DNA of 64,000 nt from CAZNXJ01 sp964577115 (GCA_964577115.1 CAZNXJ010000010.1:1-64000); one strand, 5' to 3'; counted from the stretch's first letter, positions 35,156 to 43,768 are shown. Notes: a model not told the origin generated them from the sequence alone. Numbers and translations are program-made.

Positions 35156-35442
35156 TTCTTGCGCAGACCACGTTCGTTACCCAGGCCGCGATGATCGCGC
35201 TGGGCGTGATCCTCGTCGCGATGCTGCTGGCGTTTATTCGCCTGATTCGCGGACCGAGCCTACCGGATCGTGTTGTCGCGCTGGATCTGATCGGGATCCT
35301 GTCGGTGGGATTTATTGCCGCCTATGACATGGCCGTCGAGCAGCTCGTCTTACTCGACGCGGCTATCGTTGTGGCGCTCGTTTCGTTCTTAGCAACGATC
35401 GGTTTTGCTCATTACGTTCGGAGGCGAGGATACGATGGCTGA
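35152..35442 (+). CDS. mrpF: Na+/H+ antiporter subunit F (MrpF/MnhF)
   Basis: A 96-residue protein with three helices. The FRxxRGP-like segment reads LLAFIRLIRGPSLPDRVVALDLIGILSVGFIA, with the conserved Asp after LPDR and ALDL, and QLVLLDAAIVVALVSFLATIGFA completes the family pattern. Starts coupled to mrpE and overlaps mrpG by 8 nt. Confidence 0.92.
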   Translation: MILAQTTFVTQAAMIALGVILVAMLLAFIRLIRGPSLPDRVVALDLIGILSVGFIAAYDMAVEQLVLLDAAIVVALVSFLATIGFAHYVRRRGYDG

Positions 35443-35809
35443 TGTGGTCAGTGGCATCCTGCTGCTGGTCGGCAGCGCCTTCATGCTGCTCGGCGCGATC
35501 GGCGTCCTGCGAATGCCGGACGTGTTCATGCGGATGGGAACCGCAGCCAAGGCCACGACGCTGGGCGCAGGCTTGATGTTCTTGGGCGTCGCCGTCCATT
35601 TTGGCGGGCAAGGCGTGGTTACTCGCTGCTTGCTGGTCATCGCGTTTATCTTCCTCACAGCCCCCGTCGCCGCTCACATGATCGCCCGAGCCGCCTTTTC
35701 GGTAAACACACCGCTCTGGTCAAGGACGCTCGTCGACGTCTTGAACGAGGATTGGGAGCGATTGCGCGAGGCGCCGCAGGATGAAGCAGCGGAAGAACGC
35801 AACGCTTAA
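35435..35809 (+). CDS. mrpG: Na+/H+ antiporter subunit G (MrpG/MnhG)
   Basis: A 124-residue protein from ATG 35435 with the MrpG core GILLLVGSAFMLLGAIGVLRMPDVFMRMGTAAKATTLGAGLMFLG and FLTAPVAAHMIARAA. The remaining 40 residues are acidic and cytoplasmic. An upstream in-frame start at 35405 lies deep in mrpF and is unlikely. Last gene of the mrp operon; no clear terminator is seen in the 61 bp before the convergent DUF4112 gene. Confidence 0.9.
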   Translation: MADVVSGILLLVGSAFMLLGAIGVLRMPDVFMRMGTAAKATTLGAGLMFLGVAVHFGGQGVVTRCLLVIAFIFLTAPVAAHMIARAAFSVNTPLWSRTLVDVLNEDWERLREAPQDEAAEERNA

Positions 35810-35870
35810 GGCGTTCCCGCCGCGCGTCGATCATGAAGAGAGGCTGCGACAAGACCGTTACCGGGCGCTG

Positions 35871-36332
35871 TTAACCAATCAGCCTGGAAATGACCCAGAC
35901 CACCACAACAATGCTGGCTGCTAGGGCTAGCAGAATAGCGAGCAGGATGCCGACGACGAACACCCAATCACCGCGGCGCACTCGGCGCTGAGCAGCAGGG
36001 ACAGCCTCCAGATGCCGCCGCAGCAAGTCGACGTTCCGTGTGTTGCTTTTCCAATACACGTCAAACAAGTCGCCGACGAGCGGCAGCGATCCGAGGAGCG
36101 TATCGATAACAACGTTCATGCCCATCCGCAGGAGCGTAACCCGCGGAAGCCCATAGCGCGCGGCGGCCACGATGATGTACATGGAAATCAACGAGCTCAC
36201 CGTGTCGCCAACTCCCGGGATCAAACCCAAGAGCGGATCCAGACCGACGCGCAAGTTGAGCCCTGGGACTTTCAGGATGGTGTCCATCAGGTGCGCCAGT
36301 GCCTCGACATCGGAAGCTCGTCGATCGTTCAT
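35871..36332 (-). CDS. DUF4112 membrane protein coupled to type III PKS
   Basis: A 153-residue protein from ATG 36332, whose ATG overlaps the PKS stop (ATGA). The DUF4112 signature is at about residues 5-75: VEALAHLMDTILKVPGLNLRVGLDPLLGLIPGVGDTVSSLISMYIIVAAARYGLP, then LLGSLPLVGDLFDVYWKSNTRN. A C-terminal membrane helix (VGILLAILLALAASIVVVVWVISRL) follows. The family function is unknown. The tight coupling suggests a role with the polyketide product or enzyme, for instance at the membrane. In-frame sequence above 36332 belongs to the PKS gene in another frame. Confidence 0.85.
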   Translation of the reverse strand: MNDRRASDVEALAHLMDTILKVPGLNLRVGLDPLLGLIPGVGDTVSSLISMYIIVAAARYGLPRVTLLRMGMNVVIDTLLGSLPLVGDLFDVYWKSNTRNVDLLRRHLEAVPAAQRRVRRGDWVFVVGILLAILLALAASIVVVVWVISRLIG

Positions 36333-37438
36333 GCCGATGCTCCGCTGAACAGTACGGCTTCGATAGCCAGTCCGGGCCCAAAGCCAAGCGCCACCGCCGG
36401 CAGGCGAGCTCCCGCTGAACGGAGGCGGTCGAGCACGAAGAGAATGGTTGGCGAGGACATGTTGCCGTACTGCTCCAGGATCTGCCGCGAAATATCGAGT
36501 GCACTCGAAGGCAAATCTAAGGCGGCGCGGCACGCGTCGAGGATTCTCGGCCCGCCCGGATGCACGGCCCAGTTGCGTATGTCGTAAAGGGCGAGCCCCT
36601 GCTCGCTCAGCCACGTTTCCAGCCAACTACGAAGGTGCTCACGGATGAGTCGCGGGACACTGGGCGCCAGTGTCATCTCGAAGCCGTGGTCGCCAATGCG
36701 CCACCCTATGGCGGACTTGCTGTTGGCGAGGTAGTGAGAACCGCAGGCTGCGATCGACCAGTCGCCCGCCCGCAGTTCGGCGGCGCGGCAGACCGCCGCG
36801 GCCGCTCCATCGGCAAACAGGGCGTTCGAAATCACGTCTTGCATCTCGAAACCGTATTGCAAGTGAAGCGTGCAGAGCTCGACGGCGCCGATCAGCACAC
36901 AGGCGCGCCGGTCCGCCTGGCAAAATGCCTGTGCCACACGCAGTGCATTTAGCGCTCCGTGGCACCCCATAAATCCGATATGGGTTCGCTGCACGCTGCG
37001 CGGAAGGTCGAGATCCTGAATGAGTGAGTAGTCGGGCCCCGGCGCCGCGAAGCCACTGCACGAGACGGTAACAAGATGTGTGACTTCATCCGGCAGGACA
37101 GCGGATCGCTCGAGTGCACGCCGAGCGGCCTGGGCGGCGAGCGGTCCGGCATGGTCCTCGTACCACCGCATTCGCGCGGCTGTGCTTGGTCCCCGGGTGT
37201 CACGGACCCCGCCGCGTTCGTAGAAGACTTGCCGAGCGGCTTCGCCGTTGGTTGACGACTGGAGCACCACGCTATGACGCGTCGCGATGCCGGTTTGTCG
37301 ATGGACCTGATGCAGTCGCTGTTGCTGAGCAGCGCTGAGTTGGCAGAACGATGCGATCTGTTCGGCCGCATCATCCTGCGTGATGCGGTGTTCCGGCACT
37401 GCTGTTCCCAACCCGATAATCGCCGTCGTCAAACTCAT
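36329..37438 (-). CDS. Type III polyketide synthase (chalcone/stilbene synthase-like)
   Basis: A 369-residue type III PKS from ATG 37438, which overlaps the upstream FAD oxidoreductase stop (ATGA). The catalytic triad is present: Cys159 (GFMGCHGAL), His293 (WAVHPGGP) and Asn326 (QYGNMSSP). The GFGPGL loop is also typical. It should condense malonyl-CoA with an acyl-CoA starter, most likely a fatty acyl chain, to give alkylpyrones or alkylresorcinols. It stands in one operon with a methyltransferase and an FAD oxidoreductase, the same enzyme set as in the Streptomyces srs phenolic lipid locus, though the methyltransferase class differs. Confidence 0.92.
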   Translation of the reverse strand: MSLTTAIIGLGTAVPEHRITQDDAAEQIASFCQLSAAQQQRLHQVHRQTGIATRHSVVLQSSTNGEAARQVFYERGGVRDTRGPSTAARMRWYEDHAGPLAAQAARRALERSAVLPDEVTHLVTVSCSGFAAPGPDYSLIQDLDLPRSVQRTHIGFMGCHGALNALRVAQAFCQADRRACVLIGAVELCTLHLQYGFEMQDVISNALFADGAAAAVCRAAELRAGDWSIAACGSHYLANSKSAIGWRIGDHGFEMTLAPSVPRLIREHLRSWLETWLSEQGLALYDIRNWAVHPGGPRILDACRAALDLPSSALDISRQILEQYGNMSSPTILFVLDRLRSAGARLPAVALGFGPGLAIEAVLFSGASA

Positions 37439-38631
37439 GGAAAACTTTCTGCAACTGGTTGGTGAATACGCCGAGCGACCAGAGCGGCGACACGCGGGAG
37501 TTGCCCGGCGGCGCGGACTCCGAAGTCCACGATCCACGGATGACGTAGCCACTCGGCCAACCGTTGACATCGACGCTGACGCCCGCGCAGCATGCGCGTG
37601 TACCAGGACTGCCAGCGCATTTCGATCTGCTCCGACCAATGATCTAACGCGGCCAACGTGAGCTGCGCCGCGGCTCGCCCGGCGCCGATCGCCCATGTCA
37701 TACCTTCGCCTGTAAATGGTTCGGCGTAGCCCGCAGCGTCGCCCGCCACGAGCACGCGCCAGCTCGCCACGCGAAGCGGCCGGCGCGTCAGTGCGGGGGT
37801 TCCCGACCAGTCGCTCGCCGTCCTGAGCCATTCGTGCGGAAGACCGTTTTCATGGAGCAACCGCTGTGCTGCTTGCGATGCGCCGCCACATTGTCGCAGC
37901 CAGGGACGATCGACGGCGGCGGCGAGATTGATGCGACCGTCGGCGAGCCGCACCGCGCCTAGATAGCCGTGACGCCCGACGGCCATGAGAATCGCTTCGG
38001 CCGGGCACGTTCCTCCATCTTCCACTGAAAACGTACCACCAATACCGACGCGAGCGCGCCGTTCGACGCGTTCGGGAAGCTCGTGGTTCGTCGTGCGCGC
38101 GAGCCCGCCCAGGCCGGTGGCAAGGATAACGGTGCGCGTGACGACATGGGCGGTTTGCCCAGAGCCATGGAGTCGAACGCGGCGCTGCTCGCAACGTGGC
38201 GCCGACGTCGCCTGCACATGGCCAGTACTGCCAAGCACGAGCTCCGCGCCGGCACCCACCGCAGCACGCGCCAGGGCCTCGTCAAGATCTTCCCGAGCGA
38301 TCGCGTATCCCGGCCCGCTATGCGTTCTCAGCGGAATCACGCATCCGGCGTTGCCACGGCGCAGCAACATGCGCTCGAGCGGAACCTGGGGCAAGTTTTC
38401 GAGAAGCGTGCCAAGCCCCAGTTGGTTCAGCAGAGCGACTGCGCTGGAGCTGAGACAAGCTCCGCATACTTTGTAACGCGGTAGTGGTTTTCTTTCGATC
38501 AGCAGGACGCGGCCGCCGGCTCGTGCGAGTAGATACGCGGCGACACTTCCGGCCGGCCCAGCGCCAATCACCACCGCGTCCCAGCACTCGCCCTCGGCGG
38601 CTGATAGTTCCAAGGTCGAAACGAGACTCAC
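37435..38631 (-). CDS. FAD-dependent oxidoreductase (geranylgeranyl-reductase/hydroxylase-like)
   Basis: A 398-residue flavoprotein. The start is GTG 38631, overlapping the methyltransferase stop (GTGA). An N-terminal dinucleotide fold VVIGAGPAGSVAAYLLARAG binds FAD; KVCGACLSSSA and the second FAD motif VLVAGDAAGYAEPFTGEGMTWAIGAGR follow. This is the GGR/halogenase-like group A monooxygenase layout. In type III PKS operons such enzymes hydroxylate or oxidise the phenolic ring to a quinone; that role here is inferred from context. The upstream in-frame sequence to 38814 lies within the methyltransferase gene and is not used. Confidence 0.85.
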   Translation of the reverse strand: MSLVSTLELSAAEGECWDAVVIGAGPAGSVAAYLLARAGGRVLLIERKPLPRYKVCGACLSSSAVALLNQLGLGTLLENLPQVPLERMLLRRGNAGCVIPLRTHSGPGYAIAREDLDEALARAAVGAGAELVLGSTGHVQATSAPRCEQRRVRLHGSGQTAHVVTRTVILATGLGGLARTTNHELPERVERRARVGIGGTFSVEDGGTCPAEAILMAVGRHGYLGAVRLADGRINLAAAVDRPWLRQCGGASQAAQRLLHENGLPHEWLRTASDWSGTPALTRRPLRVASWRVLVAGDAAGYAEPFTGEGMTWAIGAGRAAAQLTLAALDHWSEQIEMRWQSWYTRMLRGRQRRCQRLAEWLRHPWIVDFGVRAAGQLPRVAALVARRIHQPVAESFP

Positions 38632-39380
38632 GTGGGGCTCCACACCAGCAGCATGCGTTGGGGATGTTGAATGCGAACCTGCGCGCCGACCAGACCCGCC
38701 TGGAGCGCCAGCTCGCGCAATTGTTCGGCCGAATAGGCCGCTCGCGCGGAAAGCGGTCCATCCACGTGGACCACCGGTGAACGAGTCAGCAGGCGACAAG
38801 CAGCCGCGACCCACCAGGGGCCCAAACGCGTACGGCGTAGGTCGTTGACTAACACACAGCGCCGAGCAAGTGTGCTCATCTTCCTCAACAATCGCACGGC
38901 ATCGGCTTCGTCCAGATGATGGAGAAACAGTGAACTCATGACGATATCGTAGCCCCGCGGCGATTCTGCTTGGCCGATGGCGAGCGCGTCACCCACGCGG
39001 AAATGGACATTGTCGAGCCGCTCGCCCCGAGCGTGCTTGTTTGCGTACGCGACGGCTACTTCGCTCCGGTCGACGCCTTCCATCTCGAGCAGCAAACCAC
39101 GGCGCCTCGCCCGCGCAGCAATACTGCGCGCCACGTCGCCGCCGCCGCTCGCCAAATCGAGAATACGGCACGGTCGCGGCTCGCACTGCCTCGCAATCTG
39201 GTAGATCGGTTTCCAGAGAATGCCTGCACTGCGCGAGATCCAGTTCAAACGCGCGAGCCCGTCGAGCGCCTGGCGATGCAGATCGGGATCGAGGTCTGGC
39301 TGGTCCATCCATTCGGGTGCACGCACGCCGAGCTGGCTGGGTGTTGGCATTGCGATCGAGCTTTCGAGCGGTTGCGTCAT
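38628..39380 (-). CDS. Class I SAM-dependent methyltransferase of the PKS operon
   Basis: A 250-residue methyltransferase, first gene of the operon. The start ATG 39380 follows no clear SD; Met at 39350 is the alternative. Motif I ILDLASGGGDVARSIAARA, acidic loop EGVDRSEVAVAYANKHA, motif II-like VGDALAI and RGYDIVMSSLFLHHLDEADAVRLLRKM show the Rossmann methyltransferase fold. The PHQRML-type end (QHPQRMLLVW) resembles UbiE-like O/C-methyltransferases. It probably methylates the polyketide phenol or quinol. Confidence 0.85.
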   Translation of the reverse strand: MTQPLESSIAMPTPSQLGVRAPEWMDQPDLDPDLHRQALDGLARLNWISRSAGILWKPIYQIARQCEPRPCRILDLASGGGDVARSIAARARRRGLLLEMEGVDRSEVAVAYANKHARGERLDNVHFRVGDALAIGQAESPRGYDIVMSSLFLHHLDEADAVRLLRKMSTLARRCVLVNDLRRTRLGPWWVAAACRLLTRSPVVHVDGPLSARAAYSAEQLRELALQAGLVGAQVRIQHPQRMLLVWSPT

Positions 39381-39423
39381 GAGTGTCTTTGTATGGGTGT
39401 GCGTAAGGTGATTGCGCGGATGG

Positions 39424-40098
39424 TCACGTAAGACTGTGAAGCTGACTGCAGTGGCAGGGTTCGGCCGCGCACCACTGGCGCCAGTCGGCCGCGAGCCGCT
39501 CGGCAATTTCTGTTAGTTCTTCGGCCGACACCTCTGCTTGCGGGGCATAAATGAACGCAACCACGTTCCGGTCCTCCGGCGTGATCTTTCCTCGTAGCGA
39601 GTCTTTAACGGGCGTGCCCAGTGCAGGTTGCTCGGGATCCAAGCCGCTGCAGATGCAAAGCAAGCCGCCAATATCGATTTGCTGCCCCGATTGATTGAAC
39701 ACAAACGCTTCACCATCCCGACCGTAGCGCACCAGCACCTCTTCCGAGAGACGTTCGCGCGCCAGCAGCGAGATCGGCAGGCCACTCGTCAAGGAATGGA
39801 TATTGATGACATCCACGGCATTGACGATCTCGGGAAGCCCTGCGGTTTCCACAGTGCGCAGCAGGTACTCCTGAGCCGGTTTGCTTCGCCCTGACGGCTT
39901 GAAGCCACCGAAGCGGAGCAACTGGCGTACCGCATCGCGCCGCGGCTGGCCACCGGCCGGGCCATTGGTTTTCACCTGCTCGACAAGTGGCCGAGCGTAA
40001 TCACGCCATTCGACGCGGCTTGGTTTCACATCCAGGCCAAAGCCTTCGACGATCGCCAACCGCAACTGCTTTACTTCGGGGGCGATACTTACTTTCAC
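39424..40098 (-). CDS. B3/B4 tRNA-binding (PheRS-beta editing-like) domain protein
   Basis: A 224-residue protein of the B3_4 domain family (COG3382), related to the tRNA-editing module of phenylalanyl-tRNA synthetase beta. Seen are VKPSRVEWRDYARPL, AVRQLLRFGGFKPSGRSKPAQEYLLR, LPEIVNAVDVINIHSLTSGLPISL and DRNVVAFIYAPQAEVS. Free-standing members may hydrolyse mischarged or D-amino-acyl substrates; none is proven here. The start is GTG 40098 with AAAGGG 9-10 nt upstream. A minus-strand -10-like TATTAT is at 40163-40158 in the 275-bp divergent gap to the next gene; no -35 was found. Confidence 0.85.
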   Translation of the reverse strand: MKVSIAPEVKQLRLAIVEGFGLDVKPSRVEWRDYARPLVEQVKTNGPAGGQPRRDAVRQLLRFGGFKPSGRSKPAQEYLLRTVETAGLPEIVNAVDVINIHSLTSGLPISLLARERLSEEVLVRYGRDGEAFVFNQSGQQIDIGGLLCICSGLDPEQPALGTPVKDSLRGKITPEDRNVVAFIYAPQAEVSAEELTEIAERLAADWRQWCAAEPCHCSQLHSLT

Positions 40099-40373
40099 GA
40101 TGCAGACCCTTTGTCGCTTTGGGGAAAAGTGCTGGCGATGCGATGATTTGACGGACCATAATAGCCCGCGTCCGCCGGTTGCTCACGAATGATCGAAGCA
40201 AATGGACGGCAATCGAAGGAGTCAAGGCGATAAACGACGTTCGAGGTCTCGCCATTTTCGTTGGTCATGAAGGTTCGGCGACGGCGAGTAACGCGCGGCC
40301 ACCTCGGCCCAGCGTGCGACGGCGCGACCTGATCCACTTTGTGCCCGCAGGTGTCAAAACAGGAGCAGCTCAC

Positions 40374-41681
40374 ATGCAATCGACCGAGCGACGAACGTTC
40401 TTGAAGACCGCTGGAGTTGGTGTTGCCGCGCTTGCGTGCGGCGCGCCCGTACTGCGAGCCGCGCAAGGGGACAAGGTGGTCGTGGGGCTTATCGGTAGCG
40501 GTGGGATGGGGTCGAATCATCTACGCCTGCTCGCAGCGCGGCAGGATGTTGAACTGGCCTATATCTGCGATGTCGACCAGGAGCGGTTGGCTGCTGCCGC
40601 GAAGGCCGTGGAATTGGCATCCGGACAGAAGGCGAAGACGACTGGCGACTTGAGAAACATTCTCGACGATCAGCGCGTCGATGCTGTGTTCATTGCGACG
40701 CCCGATCACTGGCACACACCCGCTGCGCTACTTGCGCTGGATGCCGGCAAGCACGTCTATGTCGAGAAGCCTTGTTCGCACAACGTCCGCGAAGGGCGGC
40801 TACTGGTCGACGCCGCAAAACGTAGCGGAAAGCACGTTCAAATTGGCACGCAGAGCCGCAGCACGCCCACGGTGCAGGAAGCGATGGAGCGCGTCCTGAG
40901 CGGGGAAATCGGCGATGTCCTGGTAGCCAAGGCGTGGAATAGCCAGCGGCGATCGTCGATCGGCAAGTCGCAGCCGACGGATCCTCCGCAACAGCTCGAT
41001 TACGACATGTGGGTGGGCCCAGCGCCGATGGTCCCGTATCGGCCCAATATGTTGCCAAGCATCTGGCGCTGGTGGTATCACTTTGGCTGCGGCGATATCG
41101 GCAACGACGGTGTGCATGATATCGACGTGGCGTGTTGGGGGCTGGGCGTTGATACGCATCCGACGACCGTCACCTGTATCGGCGGTAAGTATTTCTTCGA
41201 CGACGATCAGCAATTCCCGGATACGCAGTATGCGGTCTGCGAGTACGCTCCAAACCGTGCGGGCCAGAAGAAGCAGCTCATCTTCGAGCAGCGCATCTGG
41301 TCGCCATATACACAGGAAGGCTACGAGAACGGCGCCGCGTTCTACGGCACGAAGGGGATGCTTATCATCGGGCATTCCGTGGGCTGGAAACTGTACGCCG
41401 AGCGGAACAAGCTTGTTGCGGAAGGTTCGGGAAGTCCCGACATCCCTGCGCATCACCAGAACTTCTTCGACTGCATTCGCGGCAATGCGAGTAAGCCAAA
41501 TGCGGATGCCATGGCCGGACATTTGTCCGCGACCATCGTACATCTCGCGAATATCGCGGCGCGTGTGGGACGCGTCGTCCGCTTTGATCCACAGAGCGAA
41601 CAAATCCTCGACGATCCGGACGCCGGCGCGCTCGTACGCCGCCAATACCGCGAGCATTGGGCGACACCGAAAAACGCGTAA
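40374..41681 (+). CDS. Tat-exported Gfo/Idh/MocA-family oxidoreductase
   Basis: A 435-residue protein from ATG 40374; AGGAG (40361-40365) lies 8 nt upstream. RRTFLKTAGVGVAALACG is a Tat signal, so the protein folds with its NAD(P) inside and is exported. The Rossmann motif VVVGLIGSGGMGSNHLRLLA, the family motif VYVEKPCSHNV (catalytic Lys) and DIGNDGVHDIDVACWGLG follow. Planctomycetes carry large numbers of such exported sugar dehydrogenase-like proteins. The substrate is unknown. An in-frame start at 40179 is not needed. Convergent with the exchanger, 20 bp apart. Confidence 0.9.
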   Translation: MQSTERRTFLKTAGVGVAALACGAPVLRAAQGDKVVVGLIGSGGMGSNHLRLLAARQDVELAYICDVDQERLAAAAKAVELASGQKAKTTGDLRNILDDQRVDAVFIATPDHWHTPAALLALDAGKHVYVEKPCSHNVREGRLLVDAAKRSGKHVQIGTQSRSTPTVQEAMERVLSGEIGDVLVAKAWNSQRRSSIGKSQPTDPPQQLDYDMWVGPAPMVPYRPNMLPSIWRWWYHFGCGDIGNDGVHDIDVACWGLGVDTHPTTVTCIGGKYFFDDDQQFPDTQYAVCEYAPNRAGQKKQLIFEQRIWSPYTQEGYENGAAFYGTKGMLIIGHSVGWKLYAERNKLVAEGSGSPDIPAHHQNFFDCIRGNASKPNADAMAGHLSATIVHLANIAARVGRVVRFDPQSEQILDDPDAGALVRRQYREHWATPKNA

Positions 41682-41701
41682 TCTTCACCGAGTACGGGAG
41701 C

Positions 41702-42805
41702 TCAGCGGGCGGCCGGCGGGCCCGTGATGTACAGGGCCCGCATGGTTAGCACGATTAAAGTGAGCGCCGTAAGCGGAATGGCGAACCACAGCATAACCGT
41801 ACTGAACACCGGCAGCGCGACATGCTCGCGGGCGGCCATCACTAAGAACGAGGTATACGCAACGTAGTAAGCCAGAAAAACGGCCCCCTCCCACCGCGCG
41901 ATCTCGTAGCCGGTAAAGAACACGGGCAGGCAGGCTACGGCGACCGCGATCATGATCGGCATATCGAAACGAAGGACCGACGCGGGGACTTCGAGCGCTT
42001 GCGGAGCAAACAGCCCGGCAAAGCCGAGCACCGAGAGAACGTTGAACAGATTGCTGCCGACGACGTTGCCGACGGCAATATCGCGCTGCCCGCGAATACT
42101 GGCCATCACCGACGTCGCAATTTCGGGAAGCGAAGTGCCTACGGCAACGATCGTTAATCCGATCACCGTTTTGCTGACTCCCATGGCGGTGGCCAGAGCG
42201 ACCGCACCGGAAACGAGCCAGCGCGAGCCAAGCACAAGCAGCCCGAGTCCACCGACGATCAGCAGGACCTGGATGGCAATTGCCGCGAGGCCGTGTTGTG
42301 GCACGAGATCTCCGTCGAGACCCTCTGCATATTCCTGTTGCACCTTGGCCGTTTCCCGGCGGCTCCAATACACGGCCAGTACCGTGTATGCAACCGCTCC
42401 GGAAGCCAGCAGGCCACATTCCATGCGGGTCAGCTGCCCGTCCGCTGCCATCACCCAGAGCAACAGGCTAACGCCGATCATGAGTGGCACATCCCAGCGA
42501 ACAAGCTGCTGGTCGACGGCCAGTGGAGCGACGAGTGCGGAAAGGCCGAGGATGAGGAGTACGTTGCAGATATTGCTCCCCACGACGTTTCCAATTGCGA
42601 GACTGGTTTGCCCGGTCCAGCTTGCTTGAGCCGTGACAGCCAGTTCCGGCGCGCTCGTCCCGTACGCAACGACCGTCAGGCCAACCACGAGCGGAGAAAC
42701 ACCCACGGTGACGGCCAACTGCGAGGCCCCTCGCACCAACCCTTCCGCTCCGACGACAAGCAGAATCAGCCCGACGCAGAGCAGCACAAACGTCCAGATG
42801 TCCAT
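41702..42805 (-). CDS. Calcium/sodium antiporter, CaCA superfamily (YrbG-like)
   Basis: A 367-residue K+-independent Na+/Ca2+ exchanger-like protein with about ten membrane helices in two homologous halves. The alpha-repeats are AYGTSAPELAVTAQ with NVVGSNICNVLLILGLSALV and AVGTSLPEIATSV with NVVGSNLFNVLSVLGFAGL; the GTS-x-PE acid residues bind the cation. A short hydrophilic loop divides the halves. ATG 42805 has no obvious SD. The gene is preceded by a structured leader (42834-42920) that could control it, and lies downstream of sodC in the same direction. Confidence 0.9.
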   Translation of the reverse strand: MDIWTFVLLCVGLILLVVGAEGLVRGASQLAVTVGVSPLVVGLTVVAYGTSAPELAVTAQASWTGQTSLAIGNVVGSNICNVLLILGLSALVAPLAVDQQLVRWDVPLMIGVSLLLWVMAADGQLTRMECGLLASGAVAYTVLAVYWSRRETAKVQQEYAEGLDGDLVPQHGLAAIAIQVLLIVGGLGLLVLGSRWLVSGAVALATAMGVSKTVIGLTIVAVGTSLPEIATSVMASIRGQRDIAVGNVVGSNLFNVLSVLGFAGLFAPQALEVPASVLRFDMPIMIAVAVACLPVFFTGYEIARWEGAVFLAYYVAYTSFLVMAAREHVALPVFSTVMLWFAIPLTALTLIVLTMRALYITGPPAAR

Positions 42806-42833
42806 TCGATATTCCGGCCTAACTCGTCACGGT

Positions 42834-42920
42834 AAATAAAGCAGCCCTCGCACGAAGGGCTACGGATCGCGCAGCAGGCTCACTGCTGCGCGATCCGGAT
42901 CAGCACTTTCGTGTGAGGGC
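42834..42920 (-). promoter_or_regulatory. Structured intergenic RNA with competing terminator and long-stem forms
   Basis: Read on the minus strand. Form A: a 13-bp outer stem joins 42920-42908 with 42856-42844 (one G-T pair), enclosing a perfect 14-bp hairpin GGATCGCGCAGCAG (arms 42864-42877 and 42883-42896). Form B: AGCCCT (42861-42856) and AGGGCT (42848-42843) make a 6-bp hairpin with 7-nt loop, followed by GC and TTTATTT (42840-42834), a usable intrinsic terminator. Forms A and B share 42843-42856 and exclude each other. It ends 29 bp before the exchanger ATG and begins 96 bp after the sodC stop. It could be an attenuator, or just the sodC terminator with extra pairing. A TTGACG at 42945-42940 (minus) might start RNA inside the outer arm, which would rule out form A for that transcript. 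Confidence 0.5.
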
Positions 42921-43015
42921 ATATCTTAGAGGAAGCTCGCGTCAACGCCATGGCCCGTGACGACGACCCCGTCGCTAGATCGGCGGGCACCGCGAGCGGA
43001 ACGTAGTGACGCCAA

Positions 43016-43630
43016 CTACTCGGCTTTCGGCGGCTGGGCCACACCGATTACGCCAACAGCAACTCGAGCACCCGCATCGCCGGTGGGCTGAGTGAAACGG
43101 TCTTCATCGGCATGGACGACCAGCGAGCGGCCAAGTACCGAGTTGGGGCCGTGCAGCGCGACCACGGCATCGGTGATCTCGAACTCCGCCACGCCGTTCG
43201 CATCGGCCTCGATATTGCCGAGGTCGCCCACATGGCGCTCGTTGTCGCTCGGCTTGCCGTGCGGATGACCGTGGGGATTGAAGTGACCGCCCGCCGAATT
43301 GCCGGTTTTCATGTCGGTCAAATCACCGAACTCGTGGACGTGGAACCCGTGCTTCCCGGGCGTGAGGCCTTCCACGCGACCTTTGACGACAACTTTCTCG
43401 CCCTGGACGGTAATGCGGACGATACCTTTCACCCCACTGCCGTCAACCGGCAGCAGTACCGCCACCGCATGTTCAACGGCATGCTCGTCATGGTCCGCAT
43501 GTTCGGCGTTGGCCCGCGTCGCAGCTCCACGCCGTTGGTTGTCATTCTGCTGTGCGGCAAGCGGGAGCACGGCGGAGACGACGAAGACACTGAGAGCCAA
43601 ACCGGCGGCGAGAGTTAAACTGCGGCGCAT
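43016..43630 (-). CDS. sodC: Cu/Zn superoxide dismutase, periplasmic
   Basis: A 204-residue SodC with a signal peptide (residues 1-26). A His-rich linker (about 43-54) precedes the fold. Metal ligands are visible: GFHVHEFGD (His97, His99), GGHFNPHGHPHG (His116, His124), RHVGDLGN (His133, Asp136) and VVHADEDRF (His173). The active-site Arg is in GDAGARVAVG. Both Cys of the usual conserved disulfide are missing: the positions in GNSAGGHF and ARVAVGVIG have no Cys, and the mature protein has none. It dismutates superoxide outside the cytoplasm. SD AAGGA is 8 nt upstream of ATG 43630. Divergent from the efflux genes. Confidence 0.92.
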   Translation of the reverse strand: MRRSLTLAAGLALSVFVVSAVLPLAAQQNDNQRRGAATRANAEHADHDEHAVEHAVAVLLPVDGSGVKGIVRITVQGEKVVVKGRVEGLTPGKHGFHVHEFGDLTDMKTGNSAGGHFNPHGHPHGKPSDNERHVGDLGNIEADANGVAEFEITDAVVALHGPNSVLGRSLVVHADEDRFTQPTGDAGARVAVGVIGVAQPPKAE

Positions 43631-43768
43631 GGCAATTTCCTTCTTTCAGTTGCGAGTTCCAGATGTTCAACGATCACTGCGTGACGTTACTGTACCGCGC
43701 CCGCGGGTGCAGCGATGCGCTGGGCGTGCGACGGACGTACCAAATCCGTACATCGGGGCTATCGCGGA

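Noticed and set aside
42834..42920. Exchanger leader as a yybP-ykoY (Mn2+) riboswitch
   Set aside because: I do not see the conserved loop sequences of that family; only the competing stems are supported.
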